64,000 nucleotides of DNA from Bacillota bacterium (GCA_023393165.1 JAEWMJ010000032.1:343145-407144); one strand, 5' to 3'; shown: positions 1-8,816, numbered from the stretch's first letter. The notes: generated by a model not told the origin, from the sequence alone. Numbers and translations are program-made.

Positions 1-3000
1 GAATGGTCTGCCCTTGGAAAAACCAACCTGTTCGGCCAGCAGGTGCGGGTAGTGGAGATGCAGTCGGAAGCAGGCGCGGCCGGAGCCATGCACGGATCGC
101 TGGAAGCGGGCGCTCTTACCACGACTTATACAGCCTCACAGGGACTGCTTTTAATGATCCCAAATATATACAAAATGGTGGGCGAACTGCTGCCCGGTGT
201 CATACATGTATCGGCAAGGGCACTTGCAACGCATGCTTTATCCATATTCGGCGATCATCAGGATGTAATGGCCTGCCGCCAGACAGGCGCTCCCATGCTG
301 GCCTCATCCAACGCGCAGGAAGTGCTGGACCTGGGCTGCGTCGCACATTTATCCGCAATATCTTCCTCCCTGCCTTTCATCCATTTCTTTGACGGTTTCA
401 GAACGTCCCATGAATACCTCAAAATTGAAGATATAGATTATTCCGATTTAAGCGGCCTGGTGGATACGGAAGCCGTGGAAAGATTCCGGAACCGTTCTTT
501 GAATCCCGCGCATCCGCTGGTAAAAGGAACCGCGCAAAATCCGGATATCTATTTCCAGGGCCGGGAGGTGCAGAACAAATTCTTTGACCGCGTTCCCTTT
601 ATCGTAGACGGATACATGTCAAAGATCTCCCATATCACCGGGAGGCAGTACCGCCCCTTCGACTACTACGGCGCTGCGGACGCTGAAAACATCATCGTTG
701 CGATGGGTTCGGTTTGCGACACAGTGAAAGAAACGATAGATTATCTTGCTTCCAAGGGAGAAAAAGCAGGGCTTCTGCAGGTCAGGCTCTACCGTCCCTT
801 CTCCAGGGAGCATTTTTTCTCCGCCATGCCCGCGTCAGCAAAACGGTTTGCGGTCTTGGACCGTACAAAAGAACCCGGCGCGCCGGGCGAACCGTTGTAT
901 CTGGATGTTCTGAACCAGTATTTCGGCCATAAGAACCCGCCCATGATCATTGGCGGAAGATACGGACTTGGATCCAAGGATACTACGCCGCCGCAAATCC
1001 TGGCGGTATTCAACAACCTGAAATCCGACCATCCCAAAAACGGTTTTACAATAGGCATTGTTGACGATGTCACCCATACGTCGCTTCCGGAGGATATGTC
1101 TTTTAAGCCGCTGGAAAACGGAACCATAGCTTGTAAGTTCTGGGGACTGGGTTCGGACGGTACGGTTGGGGCAAACAAATCGGCCTGCAAAATCATCGGC
1201 GAGCATACCGGCCTGAACGTACAGGCGTATTTTTCATATGACAGCAAGAAATCAGGGGGCACAACAATTTCCTATCTGCGTTTTGGCAAAAATCCCATCC
1301 GTTCCCCATATTATATTCACGACGCGGATTATATCGCATGCCACAACCAATCCTTTTTAAGTCATTACGACCTTGTCCGCGGTTTGAAAAAAGATGGAAT
1401 ATTTGTTTTGAACTGCAATTTCTCTCCGGATACGATCGGAGAAAACCTGCCCGCCGGCCTGAAAAGGTATTTGGCCCAAAAGAATATACGGTTTTACATT
1501 ATCGACGCGGAGAGAATCGCATCCATGATCGGGCTTGGAAACCGGATCAACATGATCATGCAGGCCGCGTTTTTCAAACTGACCAACATTATCGCGCAGG
1601 ATGAAGCGGTGCGGCTGTTAAAGGAATCCATTCAAAAGGCCTACGGCCGCAAGGGAAAAAACATCGTGGATATGAACAACACGGCGGTCGATCAAGGGAT
1701 CGGAACGCTTGTTAAAATAGAAGTCCCGGCTTCCTGGGCAAACGCGCCTATAGAACCCACCCCTGTATCGGAGGAGCCGGATTTTGTAAAGAATATACAA
1801 AAACCAATGGCAGCCGACCGGGGAGACACGCTTCCTGTCAGCGCCTTTCTGGGCATGGAGGACGGCGCGTTCCCGCTTGGAACAACCGCATATGAAAAAC
1901 GCGGCATTGCCCCCACTCTGCCCCAGTGGCAGTTGGAAAAATGCATCCAGTGCGGACGCTGCTCTTATGTCTGCCCGCACGCCACCATTCGCCTGTTCCT
2001 GTTGGATGAGGAAGAAACAAACCGGGCGCCCGAAGGGTTCAAAACCAAAAAAGCGCAGGGAAAAGGGCTGGAGCCCTATCAACTGCGCGTACAGGTCAGC
2101 CCGTTGGACTGCACGGGCTGCGGCAATTGCGCCGATATCTGTCCCGCAAAAGGCAAAGCATTGATCATGATGCCCGCAGAAGAGGAAATGGATGCGGAAG
2201 CGGACAACTGGGAATTTGCGGTGACGCTGGCCGAAAAACCGGACAGGGTACCGCGCAGCACCGTAAAAGGAAGCCAGTTTATCCGTCCGCTGCTAGAATT
2301 CAACGGCGCATGCCCGGGATGCGGAGAAACGCCTTATATCCGGCTTTTGACCCAGCTTTTCGGAGAACGCATGATGATCGCCAACGCCACCGGATGCTCC
2401 TCCATTTGGGGCGCCAGCGCGCCTTCCATCGCTTATTCCACCAATGCGGACGGCAGAGGGCCTGCCTGGGCAAATTCGCTGTTCGAGGACAATGCGGAAT
2501 ACGGCTTCGGGATGTATCTTGGTTTTAGGCAGGTGCAAAGCAGACTGAAGGAACTGATTTCGGAGGCAGCCAATGCGCCGGGGCTTGACCAGAATCTGAA
2601 ATCCGCGTTTGAGGACTGGCTGAACTCTTTACGCGACGGAGCGGCATCCCTGGCTGCTGCAGAACGGATTAAGAGCGCCTTGCGCAATACGAATTCCGCG
2701 GATCCTTTGCTTGCGGAAATTAATTCCAAAAAAGATTTTCTGGAAAAACGGTCGTTTTGGATGATCGGCGGGGACGGATGGGCGTACGACATCGGCTATG
2801 GCGGTGTGGACCATGTGCTGTCCACCGGGGAGGACATCAATCTTTTTGTAATGGATACCGAAGTATACTCCAATACGGGAGGACAATCTTCCAAATCAAC
2901 GCCTACAGGCGCAGTCGCCAAGTTTGCGTTTAAGGGCAAGACCGCCCGAAAAAAAGATCTGGGGCTCATGGCTATTACCTACGGCAACGTATATGTGGCG

Positions 3001-3399
3001 CAAATTGCAATGGGCGCGGATATGAATCAGACTTTAAAAGCAATGATGGAAGCGGAAAGCTATGACGGGCCCTCCATCATCATTGCCTACTCGCCCTGCA
3101 TCAGCCATGGAATCAAAACAGGGATGTCCTCCAGCATGCACGAAGAGAAAAAAGCGGTGGACGCCGGTTACTGGCATCTTTACAGGTATGACCCCCGATT
3201 GGCCGAGTCCGGCAAAAACCCGTTCCAATTGGATTCAAAAGACCCCATAGAACCTTATCAGGATTTCCTGAGGGGAGAGATCCGGTATTCCCAGCTCTTG
3301 AACACTTTCCCCAAGGAAGCGGAAAAATTATTCGCAATGTCTGAGAAACAGGCCGTGGAGCGGCTTCGCGCCTACAAAAATCTTTCTCAGAACACATAA
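1..3399 (+). CDS. nifJ: Pyruvate:ferredoxin (flavodoxin) oxidoreductase, 5' partial
   Basis: This enzyme oxidatively decarboxylates pyruvate to acetyl-CoA, passing electrons to ferredoxin or flavodoxin in the cytoplasm of anaerobes. The frame is open from base 1 and the first visible residues (EWSALGKTNLFGQQVRVVEM) lie inside the N-terminal domain, so about 40-45 residues are cut off by the window edge. The visible 1132 residues carry two ferredoxin-type 4Fe-4S motifs (CIQCGRCSYVCP near 648, CTGCGNCADICP near 704). The C-terminal thiamine-diphosphate domain follows, with CPGCG near 771, ATGCSSIWG, and GDGWAYDIG with DTEVYSNTGGQ near 924-950. With the missing start the length fits the single-chain family of about 1170-1180 residues. 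A strong terminator follows. Confidence 0.97.
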   Translation, partial: EWSALGKTNLFGQQVRVVEMQSEAGAAGAMHGSLEAGALTTTYTASQGLLLMIPNIYKMVGELLPGVIHVSARALATHALSIFGDHQDVMACRQTGAPMLASSNAQEVLDLGCVAHLSAISSSLPFIHFFDGFRTSHEYLKIEDIDYSDLSGLVDTEAVERFRNRSLNPAHPLVKGTAQNPDIYFQGREVQNKFFDRVPFIVDGYMSKISHITGRQYRPFDYYGAADAENIIVAMGSVCDTVKETIDYLASKGEKAGLLQVRLYRPFSREHFFSAMPASAKRFAVLDRTKEPGAPGEPLYLDVLNQYFGHKNPPMIIGGRYGLGSKDTTPPQILAVFNNLKSDHPKNGFTIGIVDDVTHTSLPEDMSFKPLENGTIACKFWGLGSDGTVGANKSACKIIGEHTGLNVQAYFSYDSKKSGGTTISYLRFGKNPIRSPYYIHDADYIACHNQSFLSHYDLVRGLKKDGIFVLNCNFSPDTIGENLPAGLKRYLAQKNIRFYIIDAERIASMIGLGNRINMIMQAAFFKLTNIIAQDEAVRLLKESIQKAYGRKGKNIVDMNNTAVDQGIGTLVKIEVPASWANAPIEPTPVSEEPDFVKNIQKPMAADRGDTLPVSAFLGMEDGAFPLGTTAYEKRGIAPTLPQWQLEKCIQCGRCSYVCPHATIRLFLLDEEETNRAPEGFKTKKAQGKGLEPYQLRVQVSPLDCTGCGNCADICPAKGKALIMMPAEEEMDAEADNWEFAVTLAEKPDRVPRSTVKGSQFIRPLLEFNGACPGCGETPYIRLLTQLFGERMMIANATGCSSIWGASAPSIAYSTNADGRGPAWANSLFEDNAEYGFGMYLGFRQVQSRLKELISEAANAPGLDQNLKSAFEDWLNSLRDGAASLAAAERIKSALRNTNSADPLLAEINSKKDFLEKRSFWMIGGDGWAYDIGYGGVDHVLSTGEDINLFVMDTEVYSNTGGQSSKSTPTGAVAKFAFKGKTARKKDLGLMAITYGNVYVAQIAMGADMNQTLKAMMEAESYDGPSIIIAYSPCISHGIKTGMSSSMHEEKKAVDAGYWHLYRYDPRLAESGKNPFQLDSKDPIEPYQDFLRGEIRYSQLLNTFPKEAEKLFAMSEKQAVERLRAYKNLSQNT

Positions 3400-3413
3400 T
3401 CGTCTGTTCGATT

Positions 3414-3455
3414 AAAAAAAAGCGGGCTGCCCCGTCAAGGGTTCAGCCCGCTTTT
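3414..3455 (+). terminator. Rho-independent terminator of the pyruvate:ferredoxin oxidoreductase gene
   Basis: A 9-bp GC-rich stem (AGCGGGCTG / CAGCCCGCT, 3421-3429 with 3444-3452) is flanked by an A-run and followed by TTTT, 15 nt after the stop codon. Confidence 0.9.
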
Positions 3456-3552
3456 GAATCATAAATATCATGCAGCCAAGAAAGATTTGCATCCTTATTC
3501 ACACTCTGTAAGCTGTATCCGTATAGTTATTCATTGTCTCCGGATCGTCTAC

Positions 3553-3576
3553 AAAAAAACAGGACATTAAGTCCTG
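3553..3576 (-). terminator. Rho-independent terminator of the 48-residue spore-type gene
   Basis: On the minus strand the stem CAGGAC/GTCCTG (3576-3571 with 3565-3560) has a 5-nt loop and is followed by seven T. It lies 27 nt past the stop codon of the small gene at 3603-3749, which supports that gene being real. Confidence 0.75.
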
Positions 3577-3602
3577 CTTTGTATAAATGGAGGTCTTGCA
3601 TA

Positions 3603-3749
3603 TTATTTTTCATTCTCATCCACATATTCCTTGGCATCCATCGTCTGGAACTCTTCGGGCATCGCAGCGTGTGAAATATCTTTTGCCCGTCCGATGTTTG
3701 CCCAGGAAGCTGTTTTATGATTTTCTATTGGTCTTATTCTCCTGCTCAT
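3603..3749 (-). CDS. Small (48 aa) protein resembling the CDIF630_02480/DUF3787 spore-surface family
   Basis: A short gene of 48 codons. It begins MSRRIRPIENHKTASWANI, has a central tryptophan in a T-A-[AS]-W-A-N context and ends in an acidic KEYVDENEK tail. From memory this matches the small clostridial spore-surface proteins of the CDIF630_02480 type (DUF3787): basic start, conserved AWAN-like motif, KEYVD near the end. The ribosome binding site is AGAGGGG just upstream and a minus-strand terminator sits just downstream, so it is a single-gene unit. No signal peptide or membrane segment is visible. The family assignment is recalled rather than searched; the coding call rests on RBS, terminator and recognisable motif. 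Confidence 0.65.
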   Translation of the reverse strand: MSRRIRPIENHKTASWANIGRAKDISHAAMPEEFQTMDAKEYVDENEK

Positions 3750-3883
3750 TTTTCTGCCCCTCTTTCAAGCATATCTTTTACATTTGATTGGGAAATATGA
3801 AAGGTAATTTTTTCCCTTGCATGTAAACTGCGCCCGGATTCTGTTATTATTTCAGATTTTCTCAATTCAGGGAAAGACAATTC

Positions 3884-4438
3884 TCAGGAGGCAGGGTCGT
3901 ATCCGACCACTGTCCAGATTCCGCCTTCTTCCTGCCGGACCAGCCGTTCCAGATAAACCCGGCTGACCGGCGATTTATCATTATTTACTTCAACCACCGA
4001 TTCTGCGGCACTGCTCTCAAGCACCTTAAAGTCTTCGTACGGGATTGGGTAGTCCCCGGTAATTCCCTCCGGCGATATCATAAGGCTGACAAACACCTGC
4101 GCAACGAACGCCGGATCGAGCCGCCAGGGCGAATGGCCCTCGTCCACACTTTTCTGGGTATTTTCTTCGGCTTCCATATCGTAAGCCACTTCAACCTGGT
4201 ATTTTGCCGCGCTCTCCGAAGGAGCCGGCGCGGGTGATGAAGATGCCGCTTCAGGTGAAACAGATGTGCTTTGCTCCGATGAGGACGGAGTACTCGCCGG
4301 CGTCACGCTTGGGCCCGCAGACACGGACGCGGTGGGCGCAGAAATTTGGGCTGAGGCGGGCGCCGGCTGCGAGCAGCCCGAAAATATTGCCGCCGCCAGA
4401 CAGACAACCAAAATATAAACAAGCATCTTTTTTCTCAT
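3884..4438 (-). CDS. Lipoprotein carrying a copy of the anti-sigma factor C-terminal domain
   Basis: A 184-residue predicted lipoprotein. Residues 1-22 are a lipoprotein signal peptide ending IFSGC, so it should be anchored to the outer face of the membrane. A low-complexity Ser/Ala/Pro/Thr linker (about 23-75) leads to a globular C-terminal domain (about 80-184). That domain is nearly the same as the last 100 residues of the neighbouring anti-sigma factor: both contain GHSPW, DPAFVAQVFVSL, ISPEGITGDYPIPYEDFKV, PVSRVYL and IWTVVGYDPA, with about 77 of 96 aligned positions identical by eye. It is third in the operon after the ECF sigma and anti-sigma genes. The domain's function is unknown to me; an extracytoplasmic sensing or competing role is inference. 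Confidence 0.8.
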   Translation of the reverse strand: MRKKMLVYILVVCLAAAIFSGCSQPAPASAQISAPTASVSAGPSVTPASTPSSSEQSTSVSPEAASSSPAPAPSESAAKYQVEVAYDMEAEENTQKSVDEGHSPWRLDPAFVAQVFVSLMISPEGITGDYPIPYEDFKVLESSAAESVVEVNNDKSPVSRVYLERLVRQEEGGIWTVVGYDPAS

Positions 4439-4518
4439 AATAATAATCTCCTTTTAAGCTGATTTAGTTCCTGTAAGTTATAAACAACCGCAGAATACGG
4501 CAAACCTTTCGGACGGAC

Positions 4519-6162
4519 TTACGCTGGATCGTAACCCACCACCGTCCAGATTCCCGTGGAATCCTGCCGGACCAGCCGTTTCAGATATACCCGGCTTACG
4601 GGCGTCTTACCGCCCAAGACCTCGACCACCGCCTCCGTTCCGGAATTTTGCGTCACTTTGAAATCTTCGTATGGAATCGGATAATCCCCGGTAATTCCTT
4701 CGGGCGATATCTTAAGGCTGACAAATACCTGGGCGACGAAAGCCGGATCCAGTTTCCATGGAGAATGGCCTGCGTCCACACTTTTTTGCTCGTTTTGCTC
4801 CGCTTCCATGTCAACAGGGACTTCCATCCGGTATTCCATGCTTTCCGTTTTCCCGGGCAATACTATTGTTTGGGCTGTCAGCGCGGTTATAAAAACCGCC
4901 AATTGGTCAACCGGGATGTTGCCGGCCACGGTATACTCCATTTCCCCGGCCTGCCAGCGGATTGAATTGATGCCGGAGGATCCGGCATAAGGATCCACAC
5001 CGCCCAGGATACCCTGGCTATCCTGTACAGGCGAAAGGATCTCCGCCGTACTTTCACCGATTTTTCCCTGAACCGCGTTTACATCCGGCCTAAATTCCCC
5101 CGGTGCGTTCCTTTGCATAACGACCGCCTTATGCGTTTTATCGGTCGATTCATAGTATAGCTTGACCGTATTTCCGCTCTGCACGGCGATTCCGTACCTT
5201 TCATAACCCTGAGGGATACCCGGATCCTTTGGCGCAAACCCGGCCGCATCCTGCGCTTCGGAAAGCGTATTTACCCATTGCTCCTGTTCCATGACTAGTT
5301 CGGTAAATCCTTTCGGAATCCCGTAGTCCATTTTTTCAGCAGGAATCTCATCTGTAAATTCAATGCCGGTATAGGTAGCGGTATACTGGTACGGCACGGT
5401 GCTTGTTATTCCGCTTTGTTTCTGAAGCGGCAGCTTGGTTTCCTTGTCTATCCAGATACGGTAAGGTTCGCCCCCTTTTGGCGTAACCTGAAGCACCGTG
5501 CAGCTTCTGCCGGAAATCATCTCGTCCCCCATGGTCTTTACTTCCAAGGCATTGCCCGCATTATCCACTTCCCTGCCCAGTTCCAGGATAAAGCGGTACG
5601 TATCCGGAAAAGCCGGATGGATGGTCACTTCTTTTGTATCCGGGTGGATCTGCCATTTTTTCTGTCCGTTGTTTACGGTAACCAGGCCTTTTTGCGCCCC
5701 CTCCAGTTCTTCTATATAATAACGGCCTTCCTTATCCGCCCATACTTCGAGTTTTGACTGCATGGATACTTCGCCTTTTCCGTTTGTTTCGGTAACCGTC
5801 AATTCTCCATGGTACGCTTTTACTTCCTGGTAGGCGCGCTGCATTGCATAAACGACGCTTCCCCCGCCCAGCGGCAGAGAAAAGAATACCAGCAGTACCG
5901 CAGCCGCAGCCGCAGCTCCCGCCAATCCCGCGATCCATTTTCTTTCCGGTTTTGAGGATAATTTTTTGCGCGCCAGCCTTCCGGCAACTTCGGCAGACAG
6001 CTTTCCCGGGAAATCTTTCCCCGGCATGGCCGGCTCTCTTAATGTGCGCACCAGCCTGGCCGTATGCATCAGTTCTTCCGTTTCGGACGAATCCGTACGG
6101 GCCGGCTTTTTTTCCGCATTCAGGGAGTCTATAAAGCGTGATACTTTTTTTTCATCGTCCAT
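4519..6162 (-). CDS. Transmembrane anti-sigma factor with extracytoplasmic LolA-like and DUF4367-like regions
   Basis: A 547-residue single-pass protein directly after an ECF sigma gene (16-nt gap), so very likely its anti-sigma factor. Residues 1-75 are cytosolic, charged and helical, and would hold the sigma factor. An Ala-rich membrane helix spans about 76-100. The extracytoplasmic part has a region of about 105-290 with LolA/RseB-like features (YHGELTVTETNGKG, YRIWIDKETKLPLQK) and a DUF4367-like part of about 300-435 (GFAPKDPGIPQGYE, VDPYAGSSGINSIRWQAGEMEY). The C-terminal domain of about 440-547 is duplicated in the downstream lipoprotein. No zinc-binding HxxxCxxC motif is seen at the N-terminus, so it is not a classical ZAS anti-sigma factor. 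The signal sensed cannot be read from sequence. Confidence 0.85.
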   Translation of the reverse strand: MDDEKKVSRFIDSLNAEKKPARTDSSETEELMHTARLVRTLREPAMPGKDFPGKLSAEVAGRLARKKLSSKPERKWIAGLAGAAAAAAVLLVFFSLPLGGGSVVYAMQRAYQEVKAYHGELTVTETNGKGEVSMQSKLEVWADKEGRYYIEELEGAQKGLVTVNNGQKKWQIHPDTKEVTIHPAFPDTYRFILELGREVDNAGNALEVKTMGDEMISGRSCTVLQVTPKGGEPYRIWIDKETKLPLQKQSGITSTVPYQYTATYTGIEFTDEIPAEKMDYGIPKGFTELVMEQEQWVNTLSEAQDAAGFAPKDPGIPQGYERYGIAVQSGNTVKLYYESTDKTHKAVVMQRNAPGEFRPDVNAVQGKIGESTAEILSPVQDSQGILGGVDPYAGSSGINSIRWQAGEMEYTVAGNIPVDQLAVFITALTAQTIVLPGKTESMEYRMEVPVDMEAEQNEQKSVDAGHSPWKLDPAFVAQVFVSLKISPEGITGDYPIPYEDFKVTQNSGTEAVVEVLGGKTPVSRVYLKRLVRQDSTGIWTVVGYDPA

Positions 6163-6178
6163 GAATGTGCCTCCTTAT

Positions 6179-6712
6179 CTATTCCATTTCCTTTAAAATC
6201 ACAGCCAGCGCGCGCAGCGCCCGGTGTTGCAGGACGCGCACGGTGCTTTCTTTTCTGCCAAGAGCCCTCCCCGTTTCAGCAGCTGAATATCCCTTGATAA
6301 TTCGGAATTTAAGCACACTGCGCTGTTCTTCCGTCAGGCTTTGCATGGCTTTCTCCAGAGTTATGCGCAGGGTTCTGGCTTCCGCCGGATCATCTATAGC
6401 CGTTTCCATCGGATTAACAGCATCTATGTCAACCGGTTTTCCCCGGCGTTTTTTCTGCCGCCATCCGTCCCGAATGATATTGAGCGCAACCGTTTTTAAA
6501 AAGCCCATAAACTTTTCCGGTCCTATCTCGTCCAAGCGTTTGTACGAAAGAGCCCTCACAAATGTTTCCTGGGTAATATCTTCCGCTTCCTCCCGGTTCT
6601 GCACCTTGTAATAAATAAAGCGGTAGAGGGGTTCCCATGCATCCCGGCAGACGAGCTCAACAGACTTTTTATCGCCTTCCCGCGCTTTTTTGATTATTTC
6701 CGTATCAAACAT
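6179..6712 (-). CDS. ECF-type RNA polymerase sigma factor
   Basis: A 177-residue sigma-70 family factor of the extracytoplasmic-function group, directing RNA polymerase to a dedicated promoter set. Region 2 is at about 25-60 (PLYRFIYYKV, EEAEDITQETFVRAL) and region 4 at about 120-170 (LTEEQRSVLKFRIIKGYSAA, ESTVRVLQHRALRAL), joined by a short linker. Region 3 is absent, as expected for ECF factors. It is the first gene of a three-gene operon with its anti-sigma factor and a lipoprotein, all on the minus strand. Autoregulation is typical of such operons, but no ECF-type promoter motif could be assigned with confidence in the 170 bp upstream. Confidence 0.93.
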   Translation of the reverse strand: MFDTEIIKKAREGDKKSVELVCRDAWEPLYRFIYYKVQNREEAEDITQETFVRALSYKRLDEIGPEKFMGFLKTVALNIIRDGWRQKKRRGKPVDIDAVNPMETAIDDPAEARTLRITLEKAMQSLTEEQRSVLKFRIIKGYSAAETGRALGRKESTVRVLQHRALRALAVILKEME

Positions 6713-6811
6713 AAGAGCAAGCCCTTTCCTAATCCTGCAGGTTGTTTACACATATAAAAACGGTCGTGGACACGATTCGTTACAGGCGTTTCATTTTTAT
6801 TTTTTCCCAAT

Positions 6812-6855
6812 TTAAAAACCGCCTCTCATTATTATAATTGAAAAGCGGTTTAAAA
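6812..6855 (-). terminator. Rho-independent terminator downstream of the MFS gene
   Basis: An imperfect hairpin with arms AAACCGC/GCGGTTT (6816-6822 with 6845-6851) is followed on the minus strand by a T-rich stretch. It lies 30 nt after the MFS stop codon. Confidence 0.75.
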
Positions 6856-6881
6856 ATTTAAATATTTTATTACTAGCTGTT

Positions 6882-8312
6882 TTAACGGCTTTCCTGCTTT
6901 CCTATCGCAGCGCCGGTCCATTTGGGCTCCGGCCCCCGCATATACGACAGCAGCGCAGCCAGAATGCTGAAGGCAAAGGATATGGCGAACGCCGTCTTCA
7001 GGCCGTTAATAAACTCCCCGACCACGATTCCTTCCGAGCCCACCTGTGTGCCCAGAAACAGCCCCTGCATCGCCTGGGCCGATACGCTGCCGGCTATGAT
7101 CGCCATGGATACGGCTATGCTCAGCATATTGCCCGCATTGTTGAACATTGTCCGCACGCCCGCCGCGATCCCTCTTTTATCCGGCGGAACAGCGCCCATG
7201 ATGGAATTGGAATTCGGCGAGAAAAAGAACCCGGACCCCAGCCCTATCACAAACATCCACACGATCAATTCGAACATAGATGTGTCCGGGCTGATCCGCA
7301 GAAGGCCCAGCAATCCGGCGGCAGATATCAGAAGACCAATAGAACTTAAGCCTCTGGAACCGTATTTATCCGAAAGCCTGCCGCTGATGGGAGATATGAT
7401 GAACATGGAAACTGCCAGCGGCGTCATCAGGATTCCGGCGGTAATCGGGTCGATCGCCCGGACTCCCTGAAAGTAGAATATCATAAGCAGCATTACCGCG
7501 CCCCGCGCAATCCCGTTAAAAAAGTTGCTGGCAAATGCAAAAGCAAGTATCCGGGTTTTTAAAAGACGCATATCCAGCATCGGCTGGCCGGACCGGGTTT
7601 CGATAAAAACAAACGCCGTCAATAAAACTGCCGTGGCAGCAAACAGGAATATGACCAAGGGACTCCCCCATTCGCCAAAACTGCCGATGGTAAGCGCCAT
7701 CAGCAGCGCAAGCATTCCTGCTGTAAATGTTGCGGTGCCCGGCCAGTCGAATTTTTGTTTTTCGCCGTAGGAATTGACTTCCCGGAGCTTTAAGGCGGCC
7801 CAGATCGTGCCCAGTACGCCGATGGGCAGATTGATATAAAAAATACTTCTCCAGCCGACGCTTGCCAAAAATCCTCCCAGTATGGGCCCCACCACGCTCG
7901 CGACGCTGATAAACATCATGTTGATCCCGAGGGCTTTTCCGAGTTCGTTCTTTGGAAACGCGTCCGCGACGATCGCCGTGCTGTTGGCAACCATCAGCGC
8001 TCCGCCCACTCCCTGTACCATACGGAAAACAAGGAGTTCAAAGCCCGACTGCGAAAGGGCGCAAAGCAAAGACGCCGCGGTAAATACGGCAAATCCGCCT
8101 ACATACAGTTTTTTTCTTCCCATCATATCGGCTACCCGGCCGATAGAGGGCACCAGAATGGTGAGTATCAGCAGGTATCCCATCAAGACCCAGGTAATCG
8201 TACTCATATCCGCGCCAAGGTCTTTCATAATATCCGGCAGCGCAATCAGCAGCGTACTTCCGCTCATGACCGAAACCATGGCCCCGATGTGGTACAGGAC
8301 AGCGCAATCCAT
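6882..8312 (-). CDS. MFS multidrug exporter, DHA2 (EmrB/QacA-like) group; start region frameshifted
   Basis: A 476-residue major facilitator with about 14 predicted membrane helices, most likely a proton-driven drug exporter. A motif-A type loop (GRVADMMGRKKLY) follows the second helix and the antiporter motif C region is present (GPILGGFLAS). The open frame starts at 8312 (MDCAVLYHIGAMVSV) without a ribosome binding site and directly after an in-frame stop. The other frame starts at 8341 with an ATG overlapping the MerR stop codon and reads MTDLKKNNYKWIALSCTT, the N-terminus normal for this family. Joining the two frames needs one extra base near 8286-8292. The gene is therefore either inactivated or shifted by a base error in the assembly; the rest of the frame is intact. 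Confidence 0.85.
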   Translation of the reverse strand: MDCAVLYHIGAMVSVMSGSTLLIALPDIMKDLGADMSTITWVLMGYLLILTILVPSIGRVADMMGRKKLYVGGFAVFTAASLLCALSQSGFELLVFRMVQGVGGALMVANSTAIVADAFPKNELGKALGINMMFISVASVVGPILGGFLASVGWRSIFYINLPIGVLGTIWAALKLREVNSYGEKQKFDWPGTATFTAGMLALLMALTIGSFGEWGSPLVIFLFAATAVLLTAFVFIETRSGQPMLDMRLLKTRILAFAFASNFFNGIARGAVMLLMIFYFQGVRAIDPITAGILMTPLAVSMFIISPISGRLSDKYGSRGLSSIGLLISAAGLLGLLRISPDTSMFELIVWMFVIGLGSGFFFSPNSNSIMGAVPPDKRGIAAGVRTMFNNAGNMLSIAVSMAIIAGSVSAQAMQGLFLGTQVGSEGIVVGEFINGLKTAFAISFAFSILAALLSYMRGPEPKWTGAAIGKQESR

Positions 8313-8340
8313 TTATAGTTGTTTTTTTTCAAGTCTGTCA

Positions 8341-8748
8341 TTATTCTGTCAGCCCAGCTTTCTCTTCCAATTTACTTAAATAGTCCATGCAATTGTTTTT
8401 GATATTTTTTAATACTTCTTCCCGCTCTTCCACTATAACGAGCAATTCCTTTATTTTATATTGGACGTCCCTGATCTGTTCTAGATTTTTGTTGTCCCCA
8501 TCCAGTATGGAATGAATATTCTTCCTGAGGCCCAGAAACCTCTTTACCTGATCCAGATTCATTCCCACCTTGATCCGCAGATTTTTGATTTCCCGGATAA
8601 GCTCAATATCCTCCTCCGTATAAAGCCGGTAACATGCGTCAGACCGGGCAGGAACGAAAAGCCCCATGTCTTCATAGTACCGGATGGTTCTTTTGGATAT
8701 TTCGGTTAATTTTGCCACTTCATCTATCTGGTAAAATTTGCTCTCCAT
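8341..8748 (-). CDS. MerR family transcriptional regulator of the MFS exporter
   Basis: A 135-residue regulator with the MerR winged helix at the N-terminus (about 5-75: YQIDEVAKLTEISKRTIRYY, PARSDACYRLYTEEDIELI) followed by a long dimerisation coiled coil (about 80-128). There is no cysteine-based metal-binding loop and no large effector domain, so a small organic ligand or a partner signal is more likely than a metal. Its stop codon overlaps the original start of the exporter gene (TAATG), so the two are translationally coupled. The promoter upstream contains a long perfect palindrome, probably its own operator. Confidence 0.92.
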   Translation of the reverse strand: MESKFYQIDEVAKLTEISKRTIRYYEDMGLFVPARSDACYRLYTEEDIELIREIKNLRIKVGMNLDQVKRFLGLRKNIHSILDGDNKNLEQIRDVQYKIKELLVIVEEREEVLKNIKNNCMDYLSKLEEKAGLTE

Positions 8749-8775
8749 TTCTTTTCTCCCAACCCATAATGAAGA

Positions 8776-8816
8776 ATATTATCACACCTTAACATTAACG
8801 TCAACGTTAATGTTAA
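8776..8816 (-). promoter_or_regulatory. Promoter and palindromic operator of the merR-MFS operon
   Basis: Two perfect 12-bp arms (TTAACATTAACG at 8789-8800, CGTTAATGTTAA at 8805-8816) are separated by 4 bp. On the minus strand a -35 TTGACG (8804-8799) overlaps the palindrome, with TAATAT at 17 bp (8781-8776) or GATAAT at 15 bp as possible -10 boxes. The geometry suits a MerR-type activator/repressor, although the classical 19-bp spacer is not seen. Confidence 0.7.

Noticed and set aside
1618..2082. Long antisense ORFs inside the pyruvate:ferredoxin oxidoreductase gene
   Set aside because: They are typical shadow frames of a GC-rich-third-position gene with no RBS or protein motifs.
3587..3787. 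66-codon plus-strand ORF
   Set aside because: It is the antisense of the 48-residue spore-type gene and lacks a ribosome binding site.
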